7,968 nucleotides of DNA from Eubacteriales bacterium (GCA_030533315.1 JAUNJL010000055.1:7937-15904); one strand, 5' to 3'; positions 1 to 5,442 are shown, numbered from the stretch's first letter. Numbers and translations: made by a program. Notes: a model not told the origin generated them from the sequence alone.

Positions 1-289
1 AGCTGGATTTTTTTGCCAGATCCCGGATAATATCCCGCTGGACATCAAAGATGATATTCTGCATATATTCCTTGTCTGTGCCAAGGGGGAACATCCGCTT
101 CCAGAAGGGAGAGTGGGCCTGCTCCTCCGTGTCGCTGACCTGAGAGACCGGAAGCTTTAGCTGCCGGGAAACCTCCTCCACAAGATCCCTGTCGTAAAAC
201 TCCACACCCAGCTCATCTGAGAGCGCCTTGGCGATGGTACGCCCCATGCTCCCGAACTGCCGGGTGATGGTAATGGTGAATTGTTCCAT
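1..289 (-). CDS. Cytidylate kinase-like family protein (N-terminal 96 residues, cut by window edge)
   Basis: The reading frame begins at ATG 289-287 and runs off the left edge. The visible N-terminus reads MEQFTITITRQFGSMGR, followed by IAKALSDELGVEFYDRDLVEE. This matches the start of the cytidylate-kinase-like family (ITIxRxxGSGGR, then ALAxxLGxxxYDRxLV), whose Gly-Ser-x-Gly-Arg loop corresponds to the nucleotide-binding P-loop and whose YDR lies in the following strand and helix. The loop reads GSMGR, with Met where Gly is usual. Family members are presumed nucleoside-monophosphate kinases, but the substrate is usually unproven. The ribosome site AGGAGG (295-300) overlaps the stop codon of the upstream permease, and the gap is only 10 nt, so the gene is the fifth cistron of the amino-acid transporter operon. 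The C-terminal lid region cannot be assessed. Confidence 0.8.
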   Translation of the reverse strand, partial: MEQFTITITRQFGSMGRTIAKALSDELGVEFYDRDLVEEVSRQLKLPVSQVSDTEEQAHSPFWKRMFPLGTDKEYMQNIIFDVQRDIIRDLAKKSS

Positions 290-299
290 AATGTCCTCC

Positions 300-962
300 T
301 TACGCGGCAACGATGGTTTTCTGATATTTGCGGACCACACAGCTTAAGGTAAAGCAGATGGCAAAATAACAGATGGCCTCAAAGATAAAAAGCATGACCA
401 TTCCCCTTACGTCGTATATAGAGCCCATGACAACGGAGCAGTTTCGCATAAACTCGTTCACATCCACCATCTTCAGGAAGGAAGTGTCCTTGATGATGGT
501 GATGATCTGGCTCACAAGGGCGGGGATGACCTTTTTGATCATCTGGGGAAGGACGATGTACCACAGGGTTTGAAAAAAGTTAAAGCCCTGGGACTGAGCG
601 CCCTCAAACTGTCCTACGGGAATGGAGTTCAGGCCGCCCCGGAAGATTTCCGCCATGACGGCGGAGGTAAACAGGGTGATGGCAAACACGGAGACGGCGA
701 TCTTGTTTCCCCGGACGGTAAAGTAGATCCACAGGATCCACAGAAGGTTGGGCGTACAGCGGAAAAACTCTACATAAGCCCCAACAAGGGCGGAAGCCCA
801 GGCCCATCTGCCCTTGGCGTAGGTACGGATCAGGGCCAGGATGGTGCCGAAAAACATACTGATGAGGGTGGCGATCACAGCGATGGCAACGGTCATGCCA
901 AGGCCCTTCATCATAAAGGTCACATTGGCGGAGGTAAAAATCTGGTGAAATAATTCTAACAT
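300..962 (-). CDS. Polar amino acid ABC transporter permease (second permease)
   Basis: This 220-residue inner-membrane subunit belongs to the HisM/GlnP-type permeases. Hydrophobic segments lie at about 18-45, 58-82, 88-108 and 185-210. The cytoplasmic EAA loop that contacts the ATPase is at about 105-140: AEIFRGGLNSIPVGQ, then EGAQSQG (120-126), then the terminal VLPQ (137-140). The first loop position reads EGA where EAA is usual, a common variation. The start at 962 has a good ribosome site, AAGGAGG at 970-976 with 7 nt spacing. The gene overlaps the end of the first permease by 7 nt, implying translational coupling and equal production of the two permeases, which should form a heterodimer. 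The order ATPase, binding protein, permease, permease recalls the Campylobacter peb1 locus (from memory), which supports aspartate/glutamate import. Confidence 0.92.
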   Translation of the reverse strand: MLELFHQIFTSANVTFMMKGLGMTVAIAVIATLISMFFGTILALIRTYAKGRWAWASALVGAYVEFFRCTPNLLWILWIYFTVRGNKIAVSVFAITLFTSAVMAEIFRGGLNSIPVGQFEGAQSQGFNFFQTLWYIVLPQMIKKVIPALVSQIITIIKDTSFLKMVDVNEFMRNCSVVMGSIYDVRGMVMLFIFEAICYFAICFTLSCVVRKYQKTIVAA

Positions 963-1690
963 AGGCCTTCCTCCTTCATGATCTCATCCACGCTTTTCGT
1001 CCTGGGAAGGCGCAGGGCGCGGATCTCAAGGTAACGTGCCAGCCGCGCCAGCGGGAAGCAGATGATAAAGTAGAGCAGGGCGCTGGTAAAATACGCCTGA
1101 GCGAAATACCCCCGCTCGGAGCCCCAGGAATCGGTGAAATACATCAGGTCCATACCGGCCACCATAGCCAGGATGGAGGTGTTTTTCACAAGATTCAGCG
1201 CCTGGTTGGCAAGGGGAGGCATGATGATCTTGATGGTCTGGGGAAGGATGATATGATACATGGTCTGCAGGTATGTAAAGCCCTGAGAGGAGGCTGCCTC
1301 CGACTGCCCCCTTGGGATGGCCTCGATACCGGTACGGATGACCTCTGAAATGTAAGCCCCGTGATAAATACCCACACCAATGACTCCCAGGATAAACTTG
1401 GGGATGCGGTACCCTGCGCTGGAAAACAGCATCGGCAGCACCATGTAATAAAACATGACCTGAAGGGCAAGGGGGGTGTTCTGGATGATCTCCACGTAAA
1501 TACGGGAGATGATTTTGGCCGGTTTAAATTTCGTGGTGGATAAGGTGCCGAAGATCACCCCCAGGATCAGCGCAACCAGAAGTCCCACAACGGCGATCTT
1601 TAAGGTCATAAAAAAACCGGGGATGTAATACTCCGGGATGGCCTGCCACAAAGCCGACCAGCGTTTTGCGTCTAAAAGACCTTTAACCAT
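956..1690 (-). CDS. Polar amino acid ABC transporter permease (first permease)
   Basis: This 244-residue membrane subunit is of the HisQ/GlnP type. After a short amphipathic N-terminus come hydrophobic segments at about 22-50, 64-90, 98-118 and 198-218. Family hallmarks are VEIIQNTPLALQVMFYY (66-82) and the ATPase-contact loop EVIRTGIEAIPRGQSEAASSQG (reading across 116-137), ending in ILPQ (148-151). The EAA motif is intact (131-133). The start at 1690 is preceded by AAAGGAAG (1697-1704) with 6 nt spacing. It lies 112 nt downstream of the binding-protein stop, and that gap holds two stem-loops that may set the ratio of binding protein to permease. The C-terminal charged tail (about 225-244) is somewhat long. 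The assignment to family is firm; substrate is inferred from the binding protein. Confidence 0.93.
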   Translation of the reverse strand: MVKGLLDAKRWSALWQAIPEYYIPGFFMTLKIAVVGLLVALILGVIFGTLSTTKFKPAKIISRIYVEIIQNTPLALQVMFYYMVLPMLFSSAGYRIPKFILGVIGVGIYHGAYISEVIRTGIEAIPRGQSEAASSQGFTYLQTMYHIILPQTIKIIMPPLANQALNLVKNTSILAMVAGMDLMYFTDSWGSERGYFAQAYFTSALLYFIICFPLARLARYLEIRALRLPRTKSVDEIMKEEGLC

Positions 1691-1709
1691 AACAATCTTC
1701 CTTTACAAG

Positions 1710-1747
1710 CAGCCGCCCGGACAACAGGTCCGAACGGCTGTCTTTTT
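1710..1747. terminator. Intercistronic stem-loop between binding protein and first permease
   Basis: CAGCCG (1710-1715) pairs with CGGCTG (1735-1740) and CGGAC (1718-1722) with GTCCG (1728-1732), around a 5-nt loop with a CC/AA internal bulge. Read on the plus strand, the stem is followed by TCTTTTT, so as an intrinsic terminator it points to the right, where no plus-strand gene ends. In the minus-strand mRNA the U-tract is absent, so it more likely acts as a stabilising or partial-termination hairpin at the 3' end of the binding-protein message. Such hairpins commonly raise binding protein above permease levels. Its function is inferred. Confidence 0.5.
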
Positions 1748-1765
1748 CATACGGTTTACAATTTC

Positions 1766-1795
1766 CATTTTCACGTTGCTGAAAATGAACAGGCT
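1766..1795. repeat. Short palindromic element, copy 1
   Basis: CATTTTCA (1766-1773) and TGAAAATG (1780-1787) form a perfect 8-bp stem with a 6-nt loop, followed by AACAGGCT. A similar sequence occurs at 5336-5366 (GCTGAAAATG, then CAGGCT one base closer). Both copies are intergenic and both can fold. This could be a small dispersed palindromic repeat or two unrelated hairpins. On the minus-strand mRNA it lies just after the binding-protein stop codon and has no U-tract. Confidence 0.35.
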
Positions 1796-1802
1796 TACAG
1801 AT

Positions 1803-2630
1803 TTACTGGATCTCCCACTCCTCGATCATGGACTCGATGGTTCCGTCCTCCAGCATGGAGGTTACCTTCTCGTCAACCAGAGCTGCAAGACCCTCGTTCT
1901 CCTTTGCGGAAGCTACGCCGTAATCCTGCTCTGCGAAACGGTCCTCCAGGATCATGTTGGAATCGTTCACGTAGCCGGAAAGGATGGCCCGGTCTACGGA
2001 GAAGCAGTCGATCTGGTTGGTAGCAAGTGCCTGAGCCAGTGCGGGATAGCCGTCAAACTCCTGGAACTCCGGCTTAATGTCGATGCCGTTCTCCTCGATG
2101 TAAGCGTTGAAGCTGTCCTTGGTGGTGGAGGACTGGGCAACGCCGATGATCATTTTGTCAAGATCCTCGATGGACTCGATGCCGGAGGATTTGTTTACCA
2201 GAAGGCCTACGGCGTCTGTAAAGTAAGGAGTGGAGAAATTATAGGTTTCTTTTCTCTCCTCTGTGATGGTGAAGGTAGCGATCACCAGGTCGATCTCGCC
2301 GTTCTCCAGAAGGGGTCCTCTTGTCTTTGCGGTAACGCCCTGGAACTCTACCAGATCCTGCTCCTTCGCCTCGTCTGCGGTGCAGCCGAAGATCTCGCCT
2401 GCGATCTCATAAGCCAGATCGTCCTCAAAGCCCTCGTACTCCTCGGTCTCTGTGTTCTGGAGGCTGAATTTAGGAACGTCAGCCTTGCAGCCAACCTTCA
2501 GAACGCCCCGGTCAACGATTTTCTGTACGTCTTCAGTCACCTCTTCGGCGCTGACGGTCAAGGTGCTGCCAAACAAGGATGCTGCCATCAGTGCGGCTGC
2601 GGTAAGTGCGAATACTCTTTTTTTCATCAT
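1803..2630 (-). CDS. Extracellular amino-acid-binding protein of ABC importer, PEB1-like (aspartate/glutamate)
   Basis: This 275-residue family 3 solute-binding protein has a signal peptide at residues 1-28: MMKKR, a hydrophobic core of Ala and Leu, then TVSA before EE, which fits signal peptidase I. There is no cysteine in the signal region, so no lipobox; LFGS stands where a lipobox might be expected. The mature domain is very close to Campylobacter PEB1 as I remember it: AKTRGPLLENGEIDLVIATF (101-120), TITEERKETYNFSTPYF (121-137), GVAQSSTTK (163-171), then EFDGYPALAQAL and FSVDRAILSGYV. The arginines in TRGPLL and TEERK and the serine/threonines in QSSTT belong to the expected ligand pocket. 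Acidic amino acid binding is therefore the best guess. Cysteines are at 48, 83 and 209. The first of two adjacent ATGs is chosen because AAGGAGG (2639-2645) lies 8 nt before it. Confidence 0.92.
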   Translation of the reverse strand: MMKKRVFALTAAALMAASLFGSTLTVSAEEVTEDVQKIVDRGVLKVGCKADVPKFSLQNTETEEYEGFEDDLAYEIAGEIFGCTADEAKEQDLVEFQGVTAKTRGPLLENGEIDLVIATFTITEERKETYNFSTPYFTDAVGLLVNKSSGIESIEDLDKMIIGVAQSSTTKDSFNAYIEENGIDIKPEFQEFDGYPALAQALATNQIDCFSVDRAILSGYVNDSNMILEDRFAEQDYGVASAKENEGLAALVDEKVTSMLEDGTIESMIEEWEIQ

Positions 2631-2650
2631 AGTAAACTCCTCCTTAAATT

Positions 2651-2656
2651 ATTATA
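2651..2656 (-). promoter_or_regulatory. Possible internal promoter (-10 TATAAT) for the binding-protein gene
   Basis: On the minus strand a perfect TATAAT preceded by GG lies just upstream of the binding-protein ribosome site. A start about 7 nt downstream would give a very short leader beginning at the AAGGAGG. No convincing -35 is seen at 16-18 bp, so the element may be chance in an A+T-rich gap. Confidence 0.25.
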
Positions 2657-2676
2657 CCTTTAAAACATATATCTTA

Positions 2677-2692
2677 AGAGACGCCTGTCTCT
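2677..2692. other. Small intercistronic hairpin between ATPase and binding-protein genes
   Basis: AGAGAC (2677-2682) pairs perfectly with GTCTCT (2687-2692) around a GCCT tetraloop. It sits about 28 nt after the ATPase stop codon. There is no U-tract in the transcribed (minus) direction, so it is probably a processing or stability element rather than a terminator. No function can be shown. Confidence 0.4.
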
Positions 2693-2719
2693 GAAGAACG
2701 AATGAGGAACGGGATTTTC

Positions 2720-3451
2720 TCAATGCAGGATCTTGCTTAAGAAGGCCTTCGTCCTTTCGTGCTCCGGGTTCTGGAAGAAATGCTCCGGCGTGCCCTCCTC
2801 CAGGATGTAGCCGCCGTCCATGAAGATCACCCGGTCTGCCACCTGTCTGGCAAAGCCCATCTCGTGGGTCACACAGATCATGGTGATGTTCTCGTGGGCC
2901 AGCTCCACCATAACATTCAGCACCTCCTGTACCATTTCCGGGTCCAGGGCCGAGGTAGGCTCGTCAAAAAGGATCAGGGGCTGCTTGGTGCAGAGAGCCC
3001 GGGCGATGGCCACACGCTGCTGCTGGCCGCCGGAAAGCTGGGAGGGATAATTCCCCGCCTTTTCCTTCAGGCCAACCCGCTCCAGACATTCCATGGCGTG
3101 GAGCACTGCCTCCTTTTTGGGAACGTGCTGTAGCTTGATGGGGGCCAGGGTCAGGTTTTCCAGGACGGTCAAATGGGGATAGAGGTTAAATTGCTGGAAC
3201 ACCATGGAGGAATATTTCTTCGCCATTTCCAGGTGGTTCTTTTTCGTGACCTCCGTGCCCGCGATGGTGACCTTGCCGGAGGTGGGCTCCTCCAGGTAGT
3301 TGATGCAGCGGATAAACGTGGATTTGCCGGAGCCGGACGGACCGATGATGACCAGCTTTTCGCCTTCCTCCACCGTCAGATTAATATCCTTCAGCACCTC
3401 CAGGTCTCCGAAATTTTTTTTCAGATGCTCCACCTTTACCATATCTGCCAT
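2720..3451 (-). CDS. Polar amino acid ABC transporter ATP-binding protein (GlnQ type)
   Basis: This 243-residue cytoplasmic ATPase energises the importer encoded downstream. All family motifs are intact: Walker [10 protein letters not shown] (37-45), Q-loop glutamine in [10 protein letters not shown] (about 86-87), ABC signature LSGGQQQR (139-146), Walker B LILFDE (159-164) with catalytic Glu164, D-loop SALD (167-170) and the switch histidine in VTHEMGFA (His196). The length is normal for the polar-amino-acid subfamily, and [11 protein letters not shown] is a typical coupling-region sequence. The start at 3451 has a purine-rich leader with AAGGAG about 10 nt upstream. It is the first gene of the operon, downstream of the promoter and attenuator-like leader. 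The 89-nt gap to the binding-protein gene contains a small hairpin. Confidence 0.95.
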   Translation of the reverse strand: MADMVKVEHLKKNFGDLEVLKDINLTVEEGEKLVIIGPSGSGKSTFIRCINYLEEPTSGKVTIAGTEVTKKNHLEMAKKYSSMVFQQFNLYPHLTVLENLTLAPIKLQHVPKKEAVLHAMECLERVGLKEKAGNYPSQLSGGQQQRVAIARALCTKQPLILFDEPTSALDPEMVQEVLNVMVELAHENITMICVTHEMGFARQVADRVIFMDGGYILEEGTPEHFFQNPEHERTKAFLSKILH

Positions 3452-3477
3452 TTTGCTTCCTCTCCTTCTGCTTCCTC

Positions 3478-3489
3478 GCGGTCTCCCGC
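3478..3489 (-). other. Leader hairpin with GAGA tetraloop
   Basis: In the minus-strand leader, GCGG and CCGC pair around GAGA, a GNRA-type tetraloop, about 27 nt before the ATPase start codon. It is small but stable and lies between the terminator and the ribosome site. Its role is unknown. Confidence 0.35.
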
Positions 3490-3506
3490 AATCCTTACTC
3501 TAAACG

Positions 3507-3543
3507 AAAAAAACGCTTTATCCGCAGCCATGCAGATAAAGCG
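3507..3543 (-). terminator. Intrinsic terminator in the leader of the transporter operon
   Basis: On the minus strand CGCTTTATC (3543-3535) pairs perfectly with GATAAAGCG (3522-3514), with an extra inner GCA/TGC pairing, and is followed at once by seven T (3513-3507) and then CGTTT. It begins only about 12 nt into the predicted transcript and ends about 56 nt before the ATPase start codon. It should therefore cut most transcripts short before the first gene unless overcome. No other gene end lies upstream on this strand, so it serves the leader itself, as in an attenuator. Confidence 0.75.
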
Positions 3544-3555
3544 CCTTTGCTTTAT
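3536..3555 (-). promoter_or_regulatory. Candidate antiterminator hairpin at the transcript 5' end
   Basis: On the minus strand ATAAAGC (3555-3549) is a direct copy of part of the terminator's right arm, and it pairs perfectly with GCTTTAT (3542-3536), the terminator's left arm, around a 6-nt loop. The two structures are mutually exclusive. The predicted transcription start (about 3555-3556) falls exactly at the first base of this arm. Formation of this 7-bp hairpin would free the terminator's right arm. The pairing is seen in sequence; regulation by it is inferred. Confidence 0.45.
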
Positions 3556-3562
3556 AGGAGCC

Positions 3563-3591
3563 ATTATAGCGGCAAAGCGGAAAAAAGTCAA
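3563..3591 (-). promoter_or_regulatory. Sigma-A-type promoter of the amino acid transporter operon
   Basis: On the minus strand TTGACT (3591-3586) and TATAAT (3568-3563) are separated by exactly 17 bp, eleven of twelve positions matching consensus. The expected start is about 3555-3556, giving a leader of about 104 nt to the ATPase start codon. An imperfect inverted repeat (CGCCTTTGC at 3542-3550 and GCAAAGCG at 3572-3579) flanks the -10 box and could be an operator. Confidence 0.8.
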
Positions 3592-3651
3592 TGCCGATTT
3601 ATTACGGTTTACAAAGCTGTTTTCGAGACAATCTGGGAACAGCAACAGGCC

Positions 3652-3680
3652 TTGAATTTTCAGGGGATTTGTAATAAGGT
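3652..3680 (+). promoter_or_regulatory. Possible promoter for the divergent membrane protein-lrgAB cluster
   Basis: TTGAAT (3652-3657) and TAAGGT (3675-3680) are spaced 17 bp apart, about 60 nt before the chosen TTG start codon. The -10 match is poor. TAATAA and TATAAG nearby are alternatives with worse spacing. A promoter is expected here because the upstream genes run the other way, but this exact placement is weak. A 6-bp inverted repeat, GCTGTT/AACAGC (3616-3621 and 3638-3643), lies just upstream and could bind a regulator. Confidence 0.3.
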
Positions 3681-3739
3681 ATAAGGGTGTGAAACGGCGG
3701 GTTGTTTTTGCCTCTTTGGAGCGGAAAAGGAGATGGATC

Positions 3740-4192
3740 TTGGAGAAAAAAAAGACAGACGTAAAATTTTTGGTGGGAATGGGGATCCTGGCCATTGTTT
3801 TGATCGGGATGGGCGCTTCCTTTTGGAGGGTGGTGGCTCTTCAGGCCCAGAAGGATTTTGAGGAGGAGGCCCGGCAGGAGGCGGAAGCCATCCGTGCTAT
3901 CTGCGTGGAGGCAGGGGGCCTTTTGAAGCAGCAGGTGTTTGTGGATATGGACACCAAGACCGTCTTTCGGGCGGACATTCCCCGGGAGGGCATTTATAAC
4001 CGGGAGGGACGGCTGATGGAAGGGGATGTGCTGGAAAACGGGGACATGGTGCGGATCTACGGGGACGGGGTGTTCACAAGATCCATACCGGCGGATTATC
4101 CGGGCGTGACGAAGATGAAGCGGATGGGGCGGGCCACCTTGGAGGAGGCACAGCCCTACCAGAAGCTGGCGGACGAGGCCTTAGGAGAGTAG
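3740..4192 (+). CDS. Membrane-anchored hypothetical protein, first gene of lrgAB cluster
   Basis: I do not recognise a named family with confidence. From a TTG start the 150-residue product begins MEKKKTDVK, then has one hydrophobic helix (about 9-35, LVGMGILAIVLIGMG) and a charged, probably coiled stretch (about 37-52, QKDFEEEARQEAEA). A small extracytoplasmic domain follows, containing FVDMDTKTVF, GDVLENGDMVRIYGDG and SIPADYPG. The pattern GDxVxIYxDGxxxxSxPA recalls small OB-fold domains of DUF3221/YobA-like secreted proteins, but this is a weak resemblance. The TTG is chosen because AAAGGAG (3726-3732) lies 7 nt before it and the protein then starts with a normal Lys-rich membrane anchor. 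An upstream in-frame GTG at 3689 has only a poor site. The anchor has no lipobox cysteine. It is followed by lrgA after 73 nt. Confidence 0.75.
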   Translation: MEKKKTDVKFLVGMGILAIVLIGMGASFWRVVALQAQKDFEEEARQEAEAIRAICVEAGGLLKQQVFVDMDTKTVFRADIPREGIYNREGRLMEGDVLENGDMVRIYGDGVFTRSIPADYPGVTKMKRMGRATLEEAQPYQKLADEALGE

Positions 4193-4218
4193 CCGTCCGC
4201 CTGTGGGAGGCGGATGGC
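4192..4218 (+). other. Strong intercistronic stem-loop upstream of lrgA
   Basis: An 11-bp stem, GCCGTCCGCCT (4192-4202) with AGGCGGATGGC (4208-4218), one G-T pair, closes a 5-nt loop. The first base is the last base of the upstream stop codon. A second small hairpin (GGCA/TGCC, 4222-4233) follows. No U-run follows, so this is not a standard terminator; it may limit read-through or mark an RNA-processing point between the first gene and lrgAB. Confidence 0.5.
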
Positions 4219-4265
4219 AGAGGCATCTTTGCCGGAAAAACGAGAAAAGGTGGAATGGAAAACAG

Positions 4266-4625
4266 ATGAAATATGTAAGACAAATGGGATGGATCCTGGT
4301 TTTCGCAGTGCTGGGAGAGCTTTTCAGGCGGCTGCTCCCCCTGCCGGTACCTGCCAGCGTCTACGGCCTTGTGCTGATGCTGGGAGCGCTGATGAGCGGG
4401 CTTTTGAAGCTGGAGCAGGTGGAGGAAACGGCGAATTATCTGGTGGAGATCATGCCGGTGATGTTTGTGCCTGCCGGGGTGGGCCTTTTGAACGCCTGGG
4501 GCGTCCTTCAGCCGATCTGGTTCCCCGTGGCGGTGATCGTGGTTCTCACCACCGTCATCGTCATGGCGGTGACAGGCAGGGTGACCCAGGCAGTCATCCG
4601 CAGGGAGGGGAGGAAAAAGAAGTGA
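4266..4625 (+). CDS. lrgA: CidA/LrgA family membrane protein
   Basis: This 119-residue protein has four hydrophobic segments (about 7-22, 28-47, 60-80, 84-104). Family hallmarks are GELFRRLLPLPVPASVYGLVLM (reading across 17-38), LLKLEQVEETANYLVEIM and the MFVPAGVGLL segment (66-75). The family was first described as holin-like modulators of murein hydrolase activity and cell lysis; some LrgAB pairs instead move small carboxylates such as pyruvate or glycolate. The start at 4266 gives the usual family length. Its ribosome site is mediocre (AAGGTGG about 13 nt upstream), and the longer in-frame reading from 4203 overlaps the stem-loop and lacks conserved sequence. The stop overlaps the GTG of lrgB by 4 nt, so the two proteins are translated together. 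Confidence 0.9.
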   Translation: MKYVRQMGWILVFAVLGELFRRLLPLPVPASVYGLVLMLGALMSGLLKLEQVEETANYLVEIMPVMFVPAGVGLLNAWGVLQPIWFPVAVIVVLTTVIVMAVTGRVTQAVIRREGRKKK

Positions 4626-5314
4626 GAGGCTTTTTGGAAAATTCACTATACTTTGGGGCGGCCCTCAGCCTTCTGGCCTACGAGGCGGGCCTGCTTCTGA
4701 AAAAGAAGTTCCGGCTGGCCATCTGCAATCCCCTTCTGATCGCTATCCTCTGCGTCATGGGAGTTTTGACGGTACTGGATGTGGATTATGAGACCTACAA
4801 TCAGGGAGGAGCATACATCAGTTATCTGCTGACACCGGCAACTGTCTGCCTGGCTGTCCCTCTTTACCGTCAGCTTTCCCTTCTGAAAAAGAACCTGCGG
4901 GCGGTGGCGGCGGGGCTGTTTTCCGGCGTTCTGGCAAGCCTTGTCAGCGTTCTGGCCTTCTCCCTGCTCTTTGGCCTGTCCCACCAGCAGTATGTGACCC
5001 TTCTGCCAAAATCCATCACCACCGCCATCGGCATGGGGGTGTCGGAGGAGCTGGGGGGCGTGGCGGCCATCACCGTGGCGGTGATCGTCCTTACCGGGGT
5101 GCTGGGAAACGTTATTGCGGAGGCTGTTTTTCGGATAGCGGGGATCCAGGAGCCTGTGGCCAGGGGCCTTGCCCTCGGCACTGCCTCCCACGCCATAGGG
5201 ACGGCGAAGGCACTGGAACTGGGAGAGGCGGAGGGGGCCATGAGCAGCCTGGCCATCGCGGCGGCGGGCCTTCTCACCGTGGCGGCTGCGCCTGTTTTTG
5301 CCCGATTTTTATAA
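4622..5314 (+). CDS. lrgB: LrgB/CidB family membrane protein
   Basis: This 230-residue polytopic protein, full length for the family, starts at GTG 4622 inside the lrgA stop (GTGA) with AGGGGAGG about 8 nt upstream. Diagnostic segments are NPLLIAI (36-42), GGAYISYLLTPATVCLAVPLY (62-82), LLPKSITTAIG (127-137) and the highly conserved GTASHAIGTAKALELGEAEG (186-205) followed by GAMSSLA. About seven hydrophobic helices are visible. It is the larger partner of LrgA, forming an inner-membrane system implicated in lysis control or export of central metabolites. No intrinsic terminator with a U-tract is seen after it. Confidence 0.95.
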   Translation: MRGFLENSLYFGAALSLLAYEAGLLLKKKFRLAICNPLLIAILCVMGVLTVLDVDYETYNQGGAYISYLLTPATVCLAVPLYRQLSLLKKNLRAVAAGLFSGVLASLVSVLAFSLLFGLSHQQYVTLLPKSITTAIGMGVSEELGGVAAITVAVIVLTGVLGNVIAEAVFRIAGIQEPVARGLALGTASHAIGTAKALELGEAEGAMSSLAIAAAGLLTVAAAPVFARFL

Positions 5315-5335
5315 GAAAGGCTATTGTCCGCCTCT

Positions 5336-5366
5336 GCCATGTTTACTTCGCTGAAAATGGCAGGCT
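5336..5366. repeat. Short palindromic element, copy 2
   Basis: GCCAT (5336-5340) pairs with ATGGC (5357-5361), with further TTT/AAA pairing after one mismatch, and the 3' part GCTGAAAATG followed by CAGGCT repeats that of the element at 1766-1795. It lies 22 nt after lrgB. No T-run follows on either side, so it does not look like the lrgB terminator. Confidence 0.35.
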
Positions 5367-5442
5367 CATAAATCTCCCAGCCAAAAAAGAAACAGTTGTT
5401 CGATAAAATTTAATTCATACCGTTTTATTGGACTGTAAATAT

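Noticed and set aside
1638..2663. 341-codon open frame on the plus strand, longer than the binding-protein gene beneath it
   Set aside because: It is antisense to a clearly conserved binding protein and the end of a permease, has no ribosome site or recognisable domain, and is explained by codon bias of the true strand.
3451..3560. T-box or known amino-acid riboswitch in the transporter leader
   Set aside because: The predicted leader is only about 104 nt and lacks a T-box core or any riboswitch pattern I recognise.
3689..3739. Upstream GTG start for the gene at 3740
   Set aside because: The ribosome site there is poor and badly spaced, and the extra residues are Arg-rich without sense; AAAGGAG with 7 nt spacing supports TTG 3740.
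3733..3740. ATG at 3733 directly after AAGGAG
   Set aside because: It is in a different frame that loses the membrane anchor, and the ribosome site touches the codon.
4214..4621. Upstream extension of the lrgB frame through lrgA
   Set aside because: The extension is a second frame over lrgA with low-complexity composition; the GTG at 4622 with its ribosome site gives the standard LrgB length and the usual 4-nt overlap.
5336..5366. Rho-independent terminator of lrgB
   Set aside because: The stem is short and imperfect and no T-run follows; kept only as a repeat-like palindrome.
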